From positions 1,412,534-1,476,533 of the forward strand of contig BQUP01000002.1 of NCBI GenBank assembly GCA_022835595.1: 64,000 nt of DNA, written 5' to 3'. A program made the translations under genes and the position numbers. This DNA is from Cystobasidium ongulense. Taxonomy: Eukaryota > Basidiomycota > Cystobasidiomycetes > Cystobasidiales > Cystobasidiaceae. Below are positions 44,269 through 56,663 of the stretch, piece by piece; positions within the stretch are counted from its first letter, which is position 1, and each line of letters starts with the position of its first letter. The notes under the pieces were generated by a model, which saw nothing but the letters and a program-made list of their open reading frames with translations, was not told the DNA's origin and made no database searches.

Positions 44269-47200
44269 ATGTCCCCCGAAGAGACTGGCGTAGACGCTGG
44301 AGCTGCAGCTGCCAGACCCTCGGCAGCACGAGCAGTTGAAGGACCGCCTGGTTTGGGAGCATGGCTGGGAGCGTCTCGCGACCTCGTCGGTCAGCCACGT
44401 CTGGAATGGCAATCAGGCTGCGGTGACCACCCTCGTAAGCTCGTCCGGCCGTCGTTGCAAGTTTTGGACAGAAAAACGTGACCTGATGCACCTTCTTTCC
44501 GAATGCTAGAACATCAGCTTCGACAAGTCATACCGCCTAAGACTATCTTCAACCCTACTATCGAACACGATTCTCGCTCCGTAGACAGCCCGCAGTTCTC
44601 GTTGGCTAAACTTCGTACAGCGGTAAGCTCCTCTACAAGCTGCTGCTGCTTGCGGTATCAGATAGCTGAAGACATGCATCCACCAGGCCGACTTTATAGA
44701 CACAAGAGACTTTGATGCATATGTGCCACATGAGAACCTCTTGAACGTACTCTTGCAGGAATCCGAGTCCTTGTTAAAGCGCACCATCTTTCCTGGGTCA
44801 TCGGTGTGTGCTGGGGTGGGTGTCGTACCACTAGGAGAGACCGCCGTTACGCATTTCTACGTTGTTGGAACCGTCACAGGGAGACGAGGAAATGAGCTCA
44901 GTAGGTGAACAGCTCTTGTTTGTGACAAGTCTAAAGCTTGACCAACGCTGGCTTCCTAGGCGTTCTTCTACCGCAAGACACGATCACCACTTCGAAACGA
45001 TGGTCGTCTGCACCTACACCTGAACGCGAATCTCTGGTCATAGCATACCCTACGCCTATATTAGATGTCAAGGTGCACAGTACACCAAAAGGTGCGTACT
45101 AAACAAAGCTCGGCTTTCCAAGCCAGCCGGACGTCAAGGCTGAACTACATCATGCACCAGGCAATATATTCGGAATCAGAACACAGTCACTCTTTACTTT
45201 GCTGCCTTTTATTCGCCAAGACGAACTAAGAGGAGTAGGCGATATTCGGCATTTCCATTGGCAGAAACCACTACATCTAGATACGGAATGTTTTGGAGGT
45301 CAAAGTATTGCGGACTTCTGCCTCAATCCTTTTCCTCTGAAGAACGAGCACCTTCAAAGTAATGCGTTGATTGTCGACGCTGCTGGAGGTCTATGGCAGA
45401 CGCGACCGGGCGCTATCGAAGCAATGAAAACCGCCGTTGTATCTCCGTAAGCTCCACTGCCGCTATTGGCCTAAAGTCTTTGCCTTCTAAGTAAATTGTT
45501 TTCCAGGTATGCCGGTGTCGAACAGTTGAGAGCAGGCTCCCAGAATGACGGGCGATCAACTTTTGCTAGCATTACATATGGCAAAGACTACAACACTGCT
45601 GTTATCGCCCGTGAGAATGCAGTTCGCGTCTTTGATCTCGAGGTACGTACAGCCGCTGACCTTCAAGCGAGAAAATAATGCTGAATCCTTGATTCTGTTA
45701 GGATCATCATTTCGACTTTACACTCTTCATGCTTGCAGACAGCAAGACTCGGATACTGGACATGGCTCAACCTACGCGACAATACTCTTCCACACCATAC
45801 CGTATCATCTGTACAACTGAAGAAGTGATATGGCTAGATCTCGACAAGCCAGATGTACCTGCTCTGCGGCTCAAGCACTTTCGAGATAATGATGACACCC
45901 TTTCACTACATTCAGCCTTCTGTGAAGGACTCTGTCATACCTTCCTTTGGTCCCGCAAAACACCTGCTGTGACAGTATATACACATCCGGTAATTGGCCC
46001 GGTTCAGTTGGTGCTTCCTCAATACGATTTACCTCCTCCATGCCCAAATATACATCGCTCGGGGTTGACTACTATTCAAACGTCAATGAAACAGAGATAC
46101 AAAGCTGTTGTGCCCGAAACTTTGATCCTAATTGAAAGTGCAGCGGATGGAACAGTGTATCAGCGGGAATTAATCAGTCAATCTGCTCCAAATTTGGTTT
46201 CGAACAAGGTAGAACAGGAGAGAGTGGAACATAAACGTATCGCTGCTGAACAGCCTTTATCACATTTACCGCTACAAGACCCGAAGCGAGTACGGGTGGC
46301 TCATCTCTTCATGCTGTATAACAGTAAGTGGCATGGATTGTATGTGTTGCGTTTCGCCAATGCTAACGCGAAATTCAACCCGTACTTTCTGTGTGATAGG
46401 ACTCTTCAGCAATCAGCCGAGCCTTGGCAGACATCACACCGAGACTAACAGACTCGAGTATACGGATGAAAAATTACAAGACGACCTCATGCAACTTCCA
46501 CTTGAGCTTACGAAGGTCGCAAGTAGTTACAATGAACAGTTAGATATCTTTGCGACTAGTGCAACAGCCTTCACTTCGGCTGAAGCAGTGGATAGTTCGT
46601 CTGTCTCGCCTGAAACCATCAAGCGCGAACTGGATCGACTTTCTTTGACTAGTAAAGCGGACTTTTCTTTCAAAATAGCGAAGGAGTTACTTGGCCACGT
46701 ATCAACGGAGCCAGACGAACCGATACATACGAGCAAGATACTACAAGCTTTATACGCATGCAATCGACATCGCCGTAGTGCAGATGTGCCAAGTATGCAT
46801 ACGTCTGCAACGGAAGCTGCACATCGCTTTGCTTGCGATCAGGTTGCGGTGGATCTAGCGCTGTCCCGGGATGTTTTATCGGTTGAGATCCCACTCGCAC
46901 CGTTGAAAGGTGTGACGGACCGCTCTATGAGCTCCTACGACCGACTGGCGGATCTTCCAAACATCGAATATGGCTATTTCAAACCTGTCAGGTCAGATGG
47001 AGATATCCCATCAAGCGATGCTGCGCGTGCTTTATTGAGCGAATGGACACTAGGTGCAGATCCATCCCTTCGACCGCCATTCAAGAATCCATACGGTCAA
47101 CAGATCAAAGATGAAAAGGTAGCTAACAAACAATTGAAAGCTTTCAAGACTAGAATCGCAACAGGAGCTGGTGTTTCGGCCAGTCAGCCTGCGCCTGGTG

Positions 47201-47445
47201 CAGGTGCCCATCGACCTTCTCGACCTTTCAATGCAAGATTGCCTGCGATTGGAAACAGAGAAGTTTCGCTTGGAGATGAACGTGGACCTTCTACTCAACC
47301 ACATGCGGAGATACAGACGCAGACACGGACACTCAGCTCGACACAGGCGGAAACCCAGCCGATGGCGTTTACGCAGATGTTGCCTGGAGCACACGGCGGA
47401 AGATCGGCTGCAAAGAAGAAGAAGAAGCGTGCTGGCGGGTTCTGA
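44269..47445 (+). CDS. RRN6/TAF1C-like RNA polymerase I core factor subunit
   Basis: About nine exons, about 870 residues. Exon 1 (MSPEETGVDAGAA...) joins QHQLRQVIPPKTIFNP by removing a 75-nt intron with a GTAAGC donor; this removes an in-frame TGA at 44479. The middle is a WD40-like beta-propeller half (NALIVDAAGGLWQTRPG, TAVIARENAVRVFDLE, FMLADSKTRILDMAQP, IICTTEEVIWLDLDKP, HTFLWSRKTPAVTVY). The C-terminal part has LLSEWTLGADPSLRPP and NPYGQQI, then a long low-complexity tail ending GGRSAAKKKKKRAGGF. The W-x-LGxDP block and the basic GF end match fungal Rrn6, a core-factor subunit that recruits Pol I to rDNA promoters. Sequence conservation in this family is low, so this rests on motif order. 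Confidence 0.8.
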
Positions 47446-47898
47446 GCTAAATATCACCGTTAGAATGCAGGTATACTGTAAGGACGTCTGGTACTATCAA
47501 CTGGAACCTTGGATGCTGTGGTTCTCTGGAGACTGGTATTTAGTGGTATAGTAATTGTCGTTGTTAAATCACAAGGCTTTCTTTTGTACTGTGTGACGAG
47601 TGCACGAGATGGATTATTAATGAAATCGACATGTCGAAACGCCCATGATAAATCTGAAATCCGCTTGCTTTGATGCATCTTTAATCGGGCTTTCTGCGAG
47701 TCCGCCGTCGACGGCCGGCTCTTTGGAACTTGGCTTCTTCTCCAATCACACCCAGACAATATCAGTTCACAAGCGGCAGGTGATACTAAGGAGGATCGCA
47801 TTGACGTCCATGCACTGCTGGGAGTTGTTCACTTCAAGATAAGGCAGGACGAGGATAGCAGCTAGCTCTCATCGAGCTCGCGACGGGCGGCTAGGCGG
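47446..47898. other. Intergenic region upstream of the carrier gene
   Basis: 453 bp between two tandem rightward genes. I see no gene or repeat; the short frames on both strands lack coding character. Confidence 0.45.
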
Positions 47899-49308
47899 AT
47901 GCAGCTTCCGCAGGAGTTGGAGGAGTGGATCTACAAGCATCGCACGACGGTCAGCGCTGGGTCAGCCTCGTTCGTAGCGACCATCCTAGGCTTCCCGCTC
48001 GACTCTGTAAAGTCGCGGTTGCAAGTGTCCAAGTATACTGGAGTCGTCGATTGCGTCAAGAAGACATATCGCCATGAGGGCTTTCAAGGCTTCTTTCGAG
48101 GTGGGCGAGCTGGCATTTGCAGTGATTATCATGTATAGCTATCTGACTTTTAATGAACATCTTCTTCCCCAGGCCTCACGATGCCGCTGTTGACCATCAC
48201 CCTCGTCCGGACCGTCTCATTCACCATCTACTCGGAAACGAAGAAAGTCAGTCGCATATAACTGCTTCTTGCTTGCCCATGCTCACACTCACTCTTTGAC
48301 ACCTACTCTGCAGTACTTTGCCGATAAAAACTCGGTCTGGCTCAATCCAGACACTCTCAAGGGTAAAGCCGCCTTGGGCTTCTTGGGCGGAGCTACAAGC
48401 GGTCTCTTGCTGTCCACCGGAACGTGCGCTTTTGAGCTTGTCAAAGTCCGGTCGCAGCTGGAATACTTGATCTCGTGAGTGGACACTGCTGGAAGGTGCT
48501 TGTCGCGCTTCTGATCAGTCTATCATATACAGAAAGAAACGCGGAGTCCCATATGCGCCACAGGGTACGATCTCTGGAGCACTTCTTGTGAGTATCGTAT
48601 GCATGTGCAGCTTTTGAACGGGACTTTGCTGATCTGATCTAAACCCTGCTGATTAGGTATACCGCGAGAACGGCTTTCGAGGACTATACTTCGGCTATTC
48701 CCTGCACACACTGAGGGATACAGTAAGTCCTGAAGGAAAGGCCTACGAGGATAACAGGCCTATAATCTAATTTTCCCGTCCTGCTTGTAGCTTGGCACAA
48801 GTCTCTACTTTACATCCTACGACTCCCTCCGATATCTGCTAGACGAAAAGCGGAACAATTTTGGTATTCCACCTACGCTCATACCATTTATATGTGGCAG
48901 TACATGTGGGATAGGAAGTTGGTTTATCGTATACCCTATCGATCTGGTAAAGACACGAGTACAGAGGGATGCGCTCTCAGGAGTACAAGATCGCCCGAGC
49001 GCGACACAAGTGTTCAAACGATTGCGCAAAGGCGGGATCGCGAGATTGTACAAGGGGTTGGGCGTGTCTGCCAGTCGGTCTGCTTTGAGTGAGTCTTCTG
49101 ACTTGTTCACAAACATACTTTTGCTGATTACATCTGTTGGATTGACAGCTCACGGATCGCTCTGGCTTATGCTGTAAGTTTGGCCCCTCATCCTCGTTCC
49201 GATTATCAACGCTGACTATAAGTACAAACATAAAGTGAAAACTTCCGGAGTCGTATTGAGCAGCGTCACAATGTGATGGTGAAAGAAGGGCTAGTGCAGG
49301 CCAGCTAG
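47899..49308 (+). CDS. Mitochondrial carrier family (SLC25) protein
   Basis: About eight exons, about 310 residues. Three tandem carrier repeats are visible through their P-x-D/E-x-x-K/R signatures. These are FPLDSVKSRLQVSKY in the first, an altered FELVKVRSQLEYL in the second (no Pro, TGTCAFELVK), and YPIDLVKTRVQRDA in the third. Each is followed by a G-F/I-x-G-x-x-R/YKG turn (GFQGFFRGLTMPL, GFRGLYFGYSLH, GIARLYKGLGVS). Six transmembrane helices are expected in the inner membrane. The transported substrate cannot be assigned; the altered second signature may help place the subfamily. The last exon is fixed by an AAAG acceptor that gives LMLENFRSRIEQ. Confidence 0.9.
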
Positions 49309-49530
49309 CTAGTCGACGTATGCGTACTGTACACCAGCTTTTACATACATCCCACCCCTCCTTCTACCGCTATACTATACTATAATATACCCCTGTAAGT
49401 CTCAGTAGCGACAATAGCATAGAATACGAACGATTTTCGTGCATGAATAAAGCGGCAATGGCAACCTATCCATCGTGTAACTTTTCGTGTATATTGCCTC
49501 GCGATCACCCACTCGCGACACGTCTGGCTA

Positions 49531-52500
49531 TTGTTGCTTTCTCTTTTCTGCTTTTCCATTCGACACAAGTGGCTACGAGGTGCTTCACCTGGCTCACACA
49601 CTCACCTCTCAGACAAGCTGGAGTTCTTTCGCTCATACGTGAGCTCGGCGGCGCAGGCAGTCCTCGCAAAAGGAAACAGCGTCCCCGGACTGCCTGCGTA
49701 CCAGCTGGGCGAGCGAAAGCACGACTATGATGGACACAGCATATGGAGCTTGCACGAAGGCGTGAAGAGGGTGCGTTGGCCTATGGGATGCTGCTTGCTT
49801 GCTTGCTGACGTGCCGGCTTACCGTTTTGAATCTACTTACACGCCGTACCTACTGCTCGTCACGTACATGGATGCAATGAAATCGTATTCATTCGCAGGA
49901 TGACTCAACGCCAATCTCAGTCTTTATCTGTAAGCTTGTACTTGTTAATGCGCTACTACGCGGCCCTAAAAGCTGAACCTGGCAAATAGTCGACTCTACG
50001 CCATCTCCAAGCAGTGGAGGTCGAGACCGACGCTCTCTCCTTCCACTCGCTCGCAATGCTCTTCGCAAGCTACGCTCACTGAGACATCCAGACGTGCTCC
50101 GGTTCATTGATGGGCACGAAACAGAGACAGCAATCTATATAGTCACGGAAGCTGTGTCTCCCTTGACGGCGCGTATCGGCACAGAGGGTCAACAACCCGG
50201 CCAAGGTGAAGAATGGAAGGTCTGGGGACTGAGCAGGATAGTGGTGGGTTGTGTTCACAATCTATAGTAATCACGAGAGGGTAGAACTGACCTTCTCGCC
50301 GTGACAGACCGCCCTCCGTTTCATCAATACGTCAGGAGCAAGCACGCACGGCAACCTACGCCCATCTTCTATATTCACTTCGCCAAGCGGAGAATGGAAG
50401 TTAGGTGGTTTCGAGGTGCTAAGCACTTCAAAAGATGCATCGCCTGTACTATACGTAAGCGGAACAGCTTACCAAGGCAACTGTAAACGATCTAGACTGA
50501 CGTCGAGTCCGCGATAATCTTTCGACAGTCACAAGGCGGCCTACTTCCAGATAGTGGTCGCTTTTCCAGCCCGGAAGTTCGCAAGTCAGGATGGGATGTC
50601 CTCAAGGAGTGAGCCTCTGCACTCAGCGCCAGCCACTCGCGTCTACTAACGATCTGTGTGCTTTACAGCCTGGATCCATCCGCTCTCGACTCATACCAAC
50701 TCTACCTCCTCATCTATATTCTCTTCAATGGCCCTCTCCCTACATCATTCATTTCCGATCCATCACCCTCTTTACCTACCACAAAAGGCGGGATACCTCA
50801 GTCCATTTTTCCATCACATCGTAGACTTGGCAATCCAAATCCACGAGCGAGACTGAAAATTGACGCTTTCTGGGAGATTGGAATGGGCAATGAAGGAGGA
50901 ACAGGACAGCAGGGAGCGGGATTCTTCAAGAGTAATAGACTTGTCAAACTCGCGGAAGGGTTGGAAGGTTTCGCCTTGGCTAGTGAAGGAGAAAGGGCAG
51001 CATTGGTCAGGTAGGTCCCTTCAATTGCCGTGGTGTTTCGCGATGTGGGTGACAGGCTAATATTTTGGGCTGGCCAGAACCATCAAAGATGCATCGGAAA
51101 GCCTACCGCCTGAATTCGTCATGTACAAGGTCCTTCCCTCGCTTGTTAGAGCATTCGAATTCGGTCCAGGTGGACCCTCACTTCTTCCTCTCATTTTGAC
51201 ATTAGGCAATACCCTACCTCAAGCAGATTACACATCATCTATAGTTCAACCGCTTATACGAATGTACGCAACTCCAGATCGAGCTATGCGTATGGCACTT
51301 CTTGAAGGATTACCTAGCTATGCTGAGAAACTGGACCAGAAGACCGTAACGGACAAGATATGGCCTAATTTGGTTACTGGCTTTACGGATGTCGTGCCTG
51401 TTATTAGGGAAACTACAGTCAAGTCTATACTCTTGATTGCTCCAAAGGTAAGTTCAAACCCAAACGAAATTTTATGCCTTCAGTGCCTTGTTGACCGTCG
51501 TTCGTTCTCTCGCTCTCTAGTTGACGGATCGGATACTGAATAATGACCTCCTGAGATACCTTGCCAAGACTCAAACCGATACAGAAGCGGGCATCCGGAC
51601 GAACACGTGTATTCTACTCGGTCGACTGAGCAAACATCTTCAACCTGCAACAGCAAGAAAGGTACTTGTGCCAGCTTTCGCACGTGCTCTGAGAGATCCA
51701 TTCGTTCATGCAAGAATAGCTGGCTTAATGAGCTTGATGGCTACTGTCGATGTATACGAGAAGGAGGATTTGGCTGGAAGGGTGATACCTGCCATGAGCA
51801 TTTGCTTAGTAGACAAGGAGAAGTGAGCGTGTTCCGCACTTTGGTTGCGCTAGCTTGAGGTATGAGCTTGGAATTGTGCTGATTGCGACATGCTACTATC
51901 AGGACGGTCCGTCTGCAAGCTTTCAAGGCGATAGATATGTTTATAAAACGGACAGAACAGCTTACTGCGAACATGCCGGACACGGTCCTTCCTGCAGATG
52001 ACCAGCAGCAAGGAACAAGCTTGAGCCCGAATACAGCTGTAGCAGGAAGTAAAGGACAGCCTGGGCTTGCAGAGTCCGCGGGAGGAGCAGCTGTCGCACT
52101 AGCCGGATGGGCATTCACTTCTCTCTCTTCTAGGATAGGAAACTCCGAATTGACCACTCCAATGCTTGAGAGAAGAGCTAGTACACCTAGTGCTGCGGGC
52201 TCACAGCCTGCTGCTCAAATTGGATCGTCAGGTTTAGGCGCTTCTTCAAGAGCGAATACTCTGGCGCAAAGCACTTCTGCTTTACAAAATCAACAAAGGT
52301 CTGCTTCTCAGCCTAATCTACCTGGCATCACGAATGGAAATGGCGTAGGTTCAACAACATCAGTACCTTCACCTAGATCTTCACTTGCGTTTGGAAACGG
52401 ATCGATAGACGATATACTTGATTCTGATCCAATGGCTGGGTCGGGTGACTGGGGTGGTGATCTTATAGATGTCGCTGCGGACGAGGGCGATTTCGATGAT

Positions 52501-53037
52501 TTCGAATCTGCTCAACCTGTATTCCCCCCTGCCCCCACAGAGCCGGTTTCGTACCCTCGCTACACTATCACAAGACCTGCAGCTTCTTCATCATCATCAT
52601 CAGCCAAGAAACCGATAGCGAACGGAAAGAAAGTCTCTTCGCTAGGTGGTGGAAGTGCAGCTAGAGCGACGGGAGCTAGTAAAGTAGCGGCTAGTGTATT
52701 GAGGGAGATAGAAGCTGAAGAAGGACTAGCTGCTGACTGGTCGTTTGATGGGGATGCGCAGGAAGAAGGCGTATCATCGAAAGCAAACGATGATGGATGG
52801 GGAGCAGAAACAGAAGCTAACGATGATACAGGGTATTCAACGCCTAAAATGTCAGGTTCTGCTACTCTATCATCTTCTACTCAATCGACACCTGCGTCGA
52901 ATAATGGTACAGCAACTCCACCTCCATCATCAGCGAGTATAGCTAAAGATAAACTGGCACAAATGAAAGAAGAGCGAAAAGCGAGATTAGCGGCTGCAAA
53001 GGAGAAACGAGCAGCTTCAGCAATGGGAGCTAAGTAG
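49531..53037 (+). CDS. SCY1-like (SCYL1/Cex1-type) pseudokinase with HEAT repeats
   Basis: About nine exons, about 970 residues. The N-terminal kinase-like domain starts after AAQAVLAKGNSVPG with SIWSLHEGVKRDDSTPISVF; the usual catalytic Lys strand is degenerate (ISVFIFDST). Other blocks are RNALRKLRSLRHPDVLRFID, AIYIVTEAVSPL, TALRFINTSGASTHGNL, SIFTSPSGEWKLGGFE and LLPDSGRFSSPE, with HRD and DFG motifs missing. HEAT-type helices follow (FEFGPGGPSLLPLILTLG, TDKIWPNLVTGFTDVVPVIR, LARYLAKTQ-like LLRYLAKTQTD). A Ser/Gly-rich tail ends in a basic coiled coil (KDKLAQMKEERKARLAAAK). Relatives act in Golgi-ER retrograde traffic and nuclear tRNA export. The start is uncertain; Met49531 opens the frame. 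Confidence 0.9.
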
Positions 53038-53615
53038 ATTGCGAGATCTGCTGAAGGGGATACGTAGGAACGCTCCGGATCTCTTAGGATAGTGCTCTTG
53101 TGCGTAGTCAATGGCCATGATTCGACAATAGTAGTTTAGTTCACGAATGCTCCGTCTCATGCATCTTGTTGTCTATTGATACCATTGATCGTTATTCCCG
53201 TTTCGTTTGTAGTGATAGGATGTGTCATCACCCCTGCTTTCTAATAGGTATTGGACAATGTGAACACGTCGAAACAAAGCCAGACTCGAGAGGCAACGTT
53301 CGAAATGAGGCAAGCAGTTGCGGGTTTTGTAAAGGGGAAATGACGGCTCTACATCCTGGTGAAATAGACCCAGGACAGCCACGACAGTTGCATTGCGATA
53401 TAACGACGACCGAGCCAAAGCTATGATTGTTGCATACAATGAGCGCCATAAAACCCCTCATGAGACGTGCGACCAAATAGAATGCGACAGTCTCATTCAG
53501 AATCGATAGACTAGTATCTGCCCCATTTTTGTGTTTTCTGGTGGTGGATAATGCAACACTGATCCGGTAGAAACGAAGAAGAACAGAGATAGGTTGTCGG
53601 TTGAAAGAGACCCAT
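53038..53615. other. Intergenic region between convergent genes
   Basis: 578 bp between the stops of the SCY1-like and eL22 genes. A leftward 132-codon frame (53228-53626) overlaps the eL22 3' end and has no recognisable features. No repeat seen. Confidence 0.45.
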
Positions 53616-54504
53616 TTATTCTGCATCCTCTTCAGTCTGAGTGTTGACGTTGAAGTATCTTAGGGTGAAAGTATCCTTCTTTGTTGCGACGACACGTAGC
53701 CAATCTCTCATCGAGTGCTTTCGTAGGAACTTCTTTGTCAAGTATTTTAGGTATCTCTTTGACAGAGGAATCTTGGATTCGACGGATAGCTTTCCGTCAC
53801 CCTCCTTTTGGACAATGATATCGTTTCCGAGGTTACCGGCTTTGCCTTCAACCTTGATGCGCTCCTTCATGACTGTGTGGAGGGACACAAGGGATTACTG
53901 TCAGGTGTGAATCCTTCCAAGCGTGTAGCGCCATGCACTCACACTGGAGGTAAGCATCTCCATCGAAGACAGAGTCGTTGGCAGGGGCCGAGAAGTCGAC
54001 GTAGAACTTCTGTGCGGCAGTTGTAGGCTTTGTGACCTTTTTGGACTGTATATAAGAACACGAGAGAATACCCACTCAGCTACTGTGTGCATGCGAGGGA
54101 AGGCAGGACTGGACAGGAGGACAAGGTTGCTCTCTGTCTCGTCTGGTCGATGTTCCCAATCCCCCGAGAGGGAAGCACTGCACAGCAAACTGAGGACGGC
54201 TGGGAGGGGAGGGGGAGAAGAGAGGACAGGTGGATGCGAGCACAACCTCCTCTTGCAGCATCATATCATCCATTCAACCCCATCTCCTCCACTCTCCTTG
54301 CATGCAGCTGTATGACTGGCTTCCGCTCTCTCCATCTCTCGAGGGAATAGCAACAGCGACGGAACGAGACAGCGAGCGAGCTTCCTTCTCTCCCGGTCTT
54401 GCAGGACGTCTCAACGTACAGACATGGTGTGTATGGGTGGGTGGATGGATTGACGAGGTGTGGGTGATTGATTACCTGCAATTGCTTACCTCGATGATTA
54501 CCAT
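53616..54504 (-). CDS. RPL22: Cytosolic large-subunit ribosomal protein eL22
   Basis: Three exons, about 124 residues. The eL22 body is clear: TAAQKFYVDFSAPANDSVFD, then across an intron YLQFMKERIKVEGKAGNLG, then IPLSKRYLKYLTKKFLRK and RDWLRVVATKKDTFTLRYFN, with an acidic end (TQTEEDAE). The first exon is proposed as the five codons MVIIE at 54504-54490, followed by a GTAAGC donor and a 435-nt intron. A long first intron close to the start codon is common in ribosomal protein genes. The body is certain, the micro-exon is inference. It is divergent from CBF5, and the two share a promoter with 10-bp repeats. Confidence 0.9.
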
Positions 54505-54815
54505 TTTCAAAATGGATTGATGATTCGAAATTTCCTTCCATCGGGCTTAGAGTGAGCCTTCCTCGGGATTAAACTGGATTAAACTGGATTAAACTGGATT
54601 TAATCTACTTTAGGGTAGGCCATCTTCAATCCACCCAAGTGATCGAGGGACTTAAGAGAAATGAAAAGAGAGTGAGAAATTTCGATCAGGCGACTACACC
54701 AGGTAAGCAATTTTCCATTTTGCATACAATCCTGTTCAGTCTTGTTCGCAGTCGACCATCCATCCACACATCAACAGTCTCCAGCAATAGTCTTCCTGGC
54801 CTTGCCCCCCTCAAC
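54505..54815. promoter_or_regulatory. Bidirectional promoter eL22 / CBF5 with 10-bp repeats
   Basis: 311 bp between divergent starts of two ribosome-production genes. At 54566-54605 the decamer GGATTAAACT is repeated three and a half times, followed by its partial inverse TTTAATC. Spacing of one DNA turn would place identical sites on the same face. Confidence 0.6.
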
Positions 54816-56663
54816 ATGGCCAGCTCATCGTCCTCCGCGGTCCAACCTGTCGGCGCAGACACCGACTACATGATCAAGCCCCAGAGCGTCGCTCCTGCTC
54901 TAGATACCTCCAAGTGGCCTCTACTCTTGAAGAACTTTGACAAGTGCGTCTGTCTAGCCACTGCCTGATAGCACTATGCATGCTGACTCTTGTCCTGCCT
55001 GTCTTCCAGACTCCTCGTCCGATCAGCCCATTTCACCCCAATTCCTGCTGGATCAAGTCCATTGAAGAGAGACCTCGCAAGCTACATCAAGTAGGCTGTG
55101 GGCAGCGTTTACTACTCTTGTCTCCATCGCACTAACTTTATTCTCATTTCTCGCTCCTTCTTTCTTCCCTAGGACCGGCGTCATCAACCTCGACAAGCCC
55201 TCAAATCCTTCATCCCACGAAGTCGTCGCCTGGATTCGAAGAATCCTACGCTGCGAAAAGACAGGTCACTCTGGAACATTAGATCCAAAGGTAACAGGCT
55301 GCTTGACAGTATGCATCGACCGTGCAACTCGTCTAGTCAAGTCTCAACAAGGAGCAGGAAAAGAATACGTTTGCGTACTCCGTCTGCATGATGCTATTCC
55401 AAACGAAAAAACATTAGCAAGAGCAATTGAAACCCTCACTGGAGCTCTATTCCAACGTCCCCCTCTCATCTCTGCCGTAAAGCGCCAACTCCGTATTCGT
55501 ACAATCTACGAGAGCAAACTCATCGAATTCGACAACAAAAGACATCTAGCTGTCTTCTGGGTATCATGCGAGGCTGGTACATATATCCGAACACTATGTG
55601 TCCATCTCGGTCTTCTCCTTGGAGTCGGAGGACACATGCAAGAACTACGAAGAGTCAGATCTGGAGCAATGACCGAGAATGACAATATCGTCACCATGCA
55701 CGATGTGCTAGACGCGCAATGGATGTACGACAACACAAGGGACGAATCCTACCTCCGAAGAGTCATTAGACCTCTTGAATCACTCCTCACTACCTACAAA
55801 CGTCTAGTCGTCAAAGATTCAGCTGTCAATGCTATCTGTTACGGTGCGAAACTCATGTTGCCAGGTCTGCTGAGATACGAGAATGGCATTGAGATCGAAG
55901 AGGAAGTCGTATTGATGACCACAAAGGGCGAGGCTATCGCTATTGCCATCGCGCAGAGTGAGTTGATGAAGCTAATGTTCAAATGAATATAGTCTCCTCG
56001 CTAATACTGTGCTTGTCTCGCCTAGTGACCACCGTCGAAATGTCAACATGCGACCATGGAGTCGTCGCCAAGATTAAACGTGTAGTAATGGAGCGTGATA
56101 TTTACCCACGAAGATGGGGACTTGGACCAAGAGCACAAGAAAAGAAGAAGATGGTCAAAGGAGGTCAATTGGACAAATATGGACGATCGAACGAAGCCAC
56201 ACCAGCGACATGGAAGAAGGAATACGTCGATTACTCTGTTTCTGGAGATGTTGCTGCTTCTTCTTCTGAGTTGATTCCATCTCAACAACCTGAAGAAGCT
56301 TCAACGAGCACATCAGCGGCTATTGAACCTCAAGCCGACGCTGATGCATCAACGACGGTAGAAAAGAAGGAAAAGAAAGACAAGAAGAAGGACAAGAAGA
56401 GAAAGAATGTTGACGATGCAGATGCTTCAACTGCAGATGTCACAATGGGCGGTGCAAATGACGATGATGAAGCTGAAGGAAACGCAACTACTGCTGGAGA
56501 TACTACCTCCGGAAGTATACTAGGAACAAATGGAGAAACAGAAGAGGAAAGAAAAGCGAGGAAAAAAGCTAAGAAAGAAGCTAAGAAAGCTGCAGCCGCG
56601 ACAGAGGGTGGCGCTGGTGGTGATGAACCACCAAAGAAGAAGAAAAAGAAGGATCAGGAGTAA
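54816..56663 (+). CDS. CBF5: CBF5/dyskerin, H/ACA snoRNP pseudouridine synthase
   Basis: Four exons, about 540 residues. After [18 protein letters not shown] come [40 protein letters not shown] and [18 protein letters not shown], where the Asp of TLDPK is the catalytic residue of TruB-type synthases. Next are [33 protein letters not shown] and [18 protein letters not shown]. The PUA domain follows ([20 protein letters not shown], then [18 protein letters not shown]), and then [18 protein letters not shown]. The tail is a long Lys-rich repeat ([14 protein letters not shown]) as in yeast Cbf5, a nucleolar feature. It pseudouridylates rRNA and snRNA guided by H/ACA RNAs. The last intron is placed by restoring AIAQMTTVEM. 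Confidence 0.97.

Noticed and set aside
44479-44481. In-frame TGA in the RRN6-like N-terminal frame, suggesting a broken gene
   Set aside because: A 75-nt intron with a GTAAGC donor and a TAG acceptor removes it and keeps the frame, so the gene looks intact.
53228-53626. 132-codon leftward frame next to eL22
   Set aside because: It overlaps the eL22 stop in another frame and has no family features.
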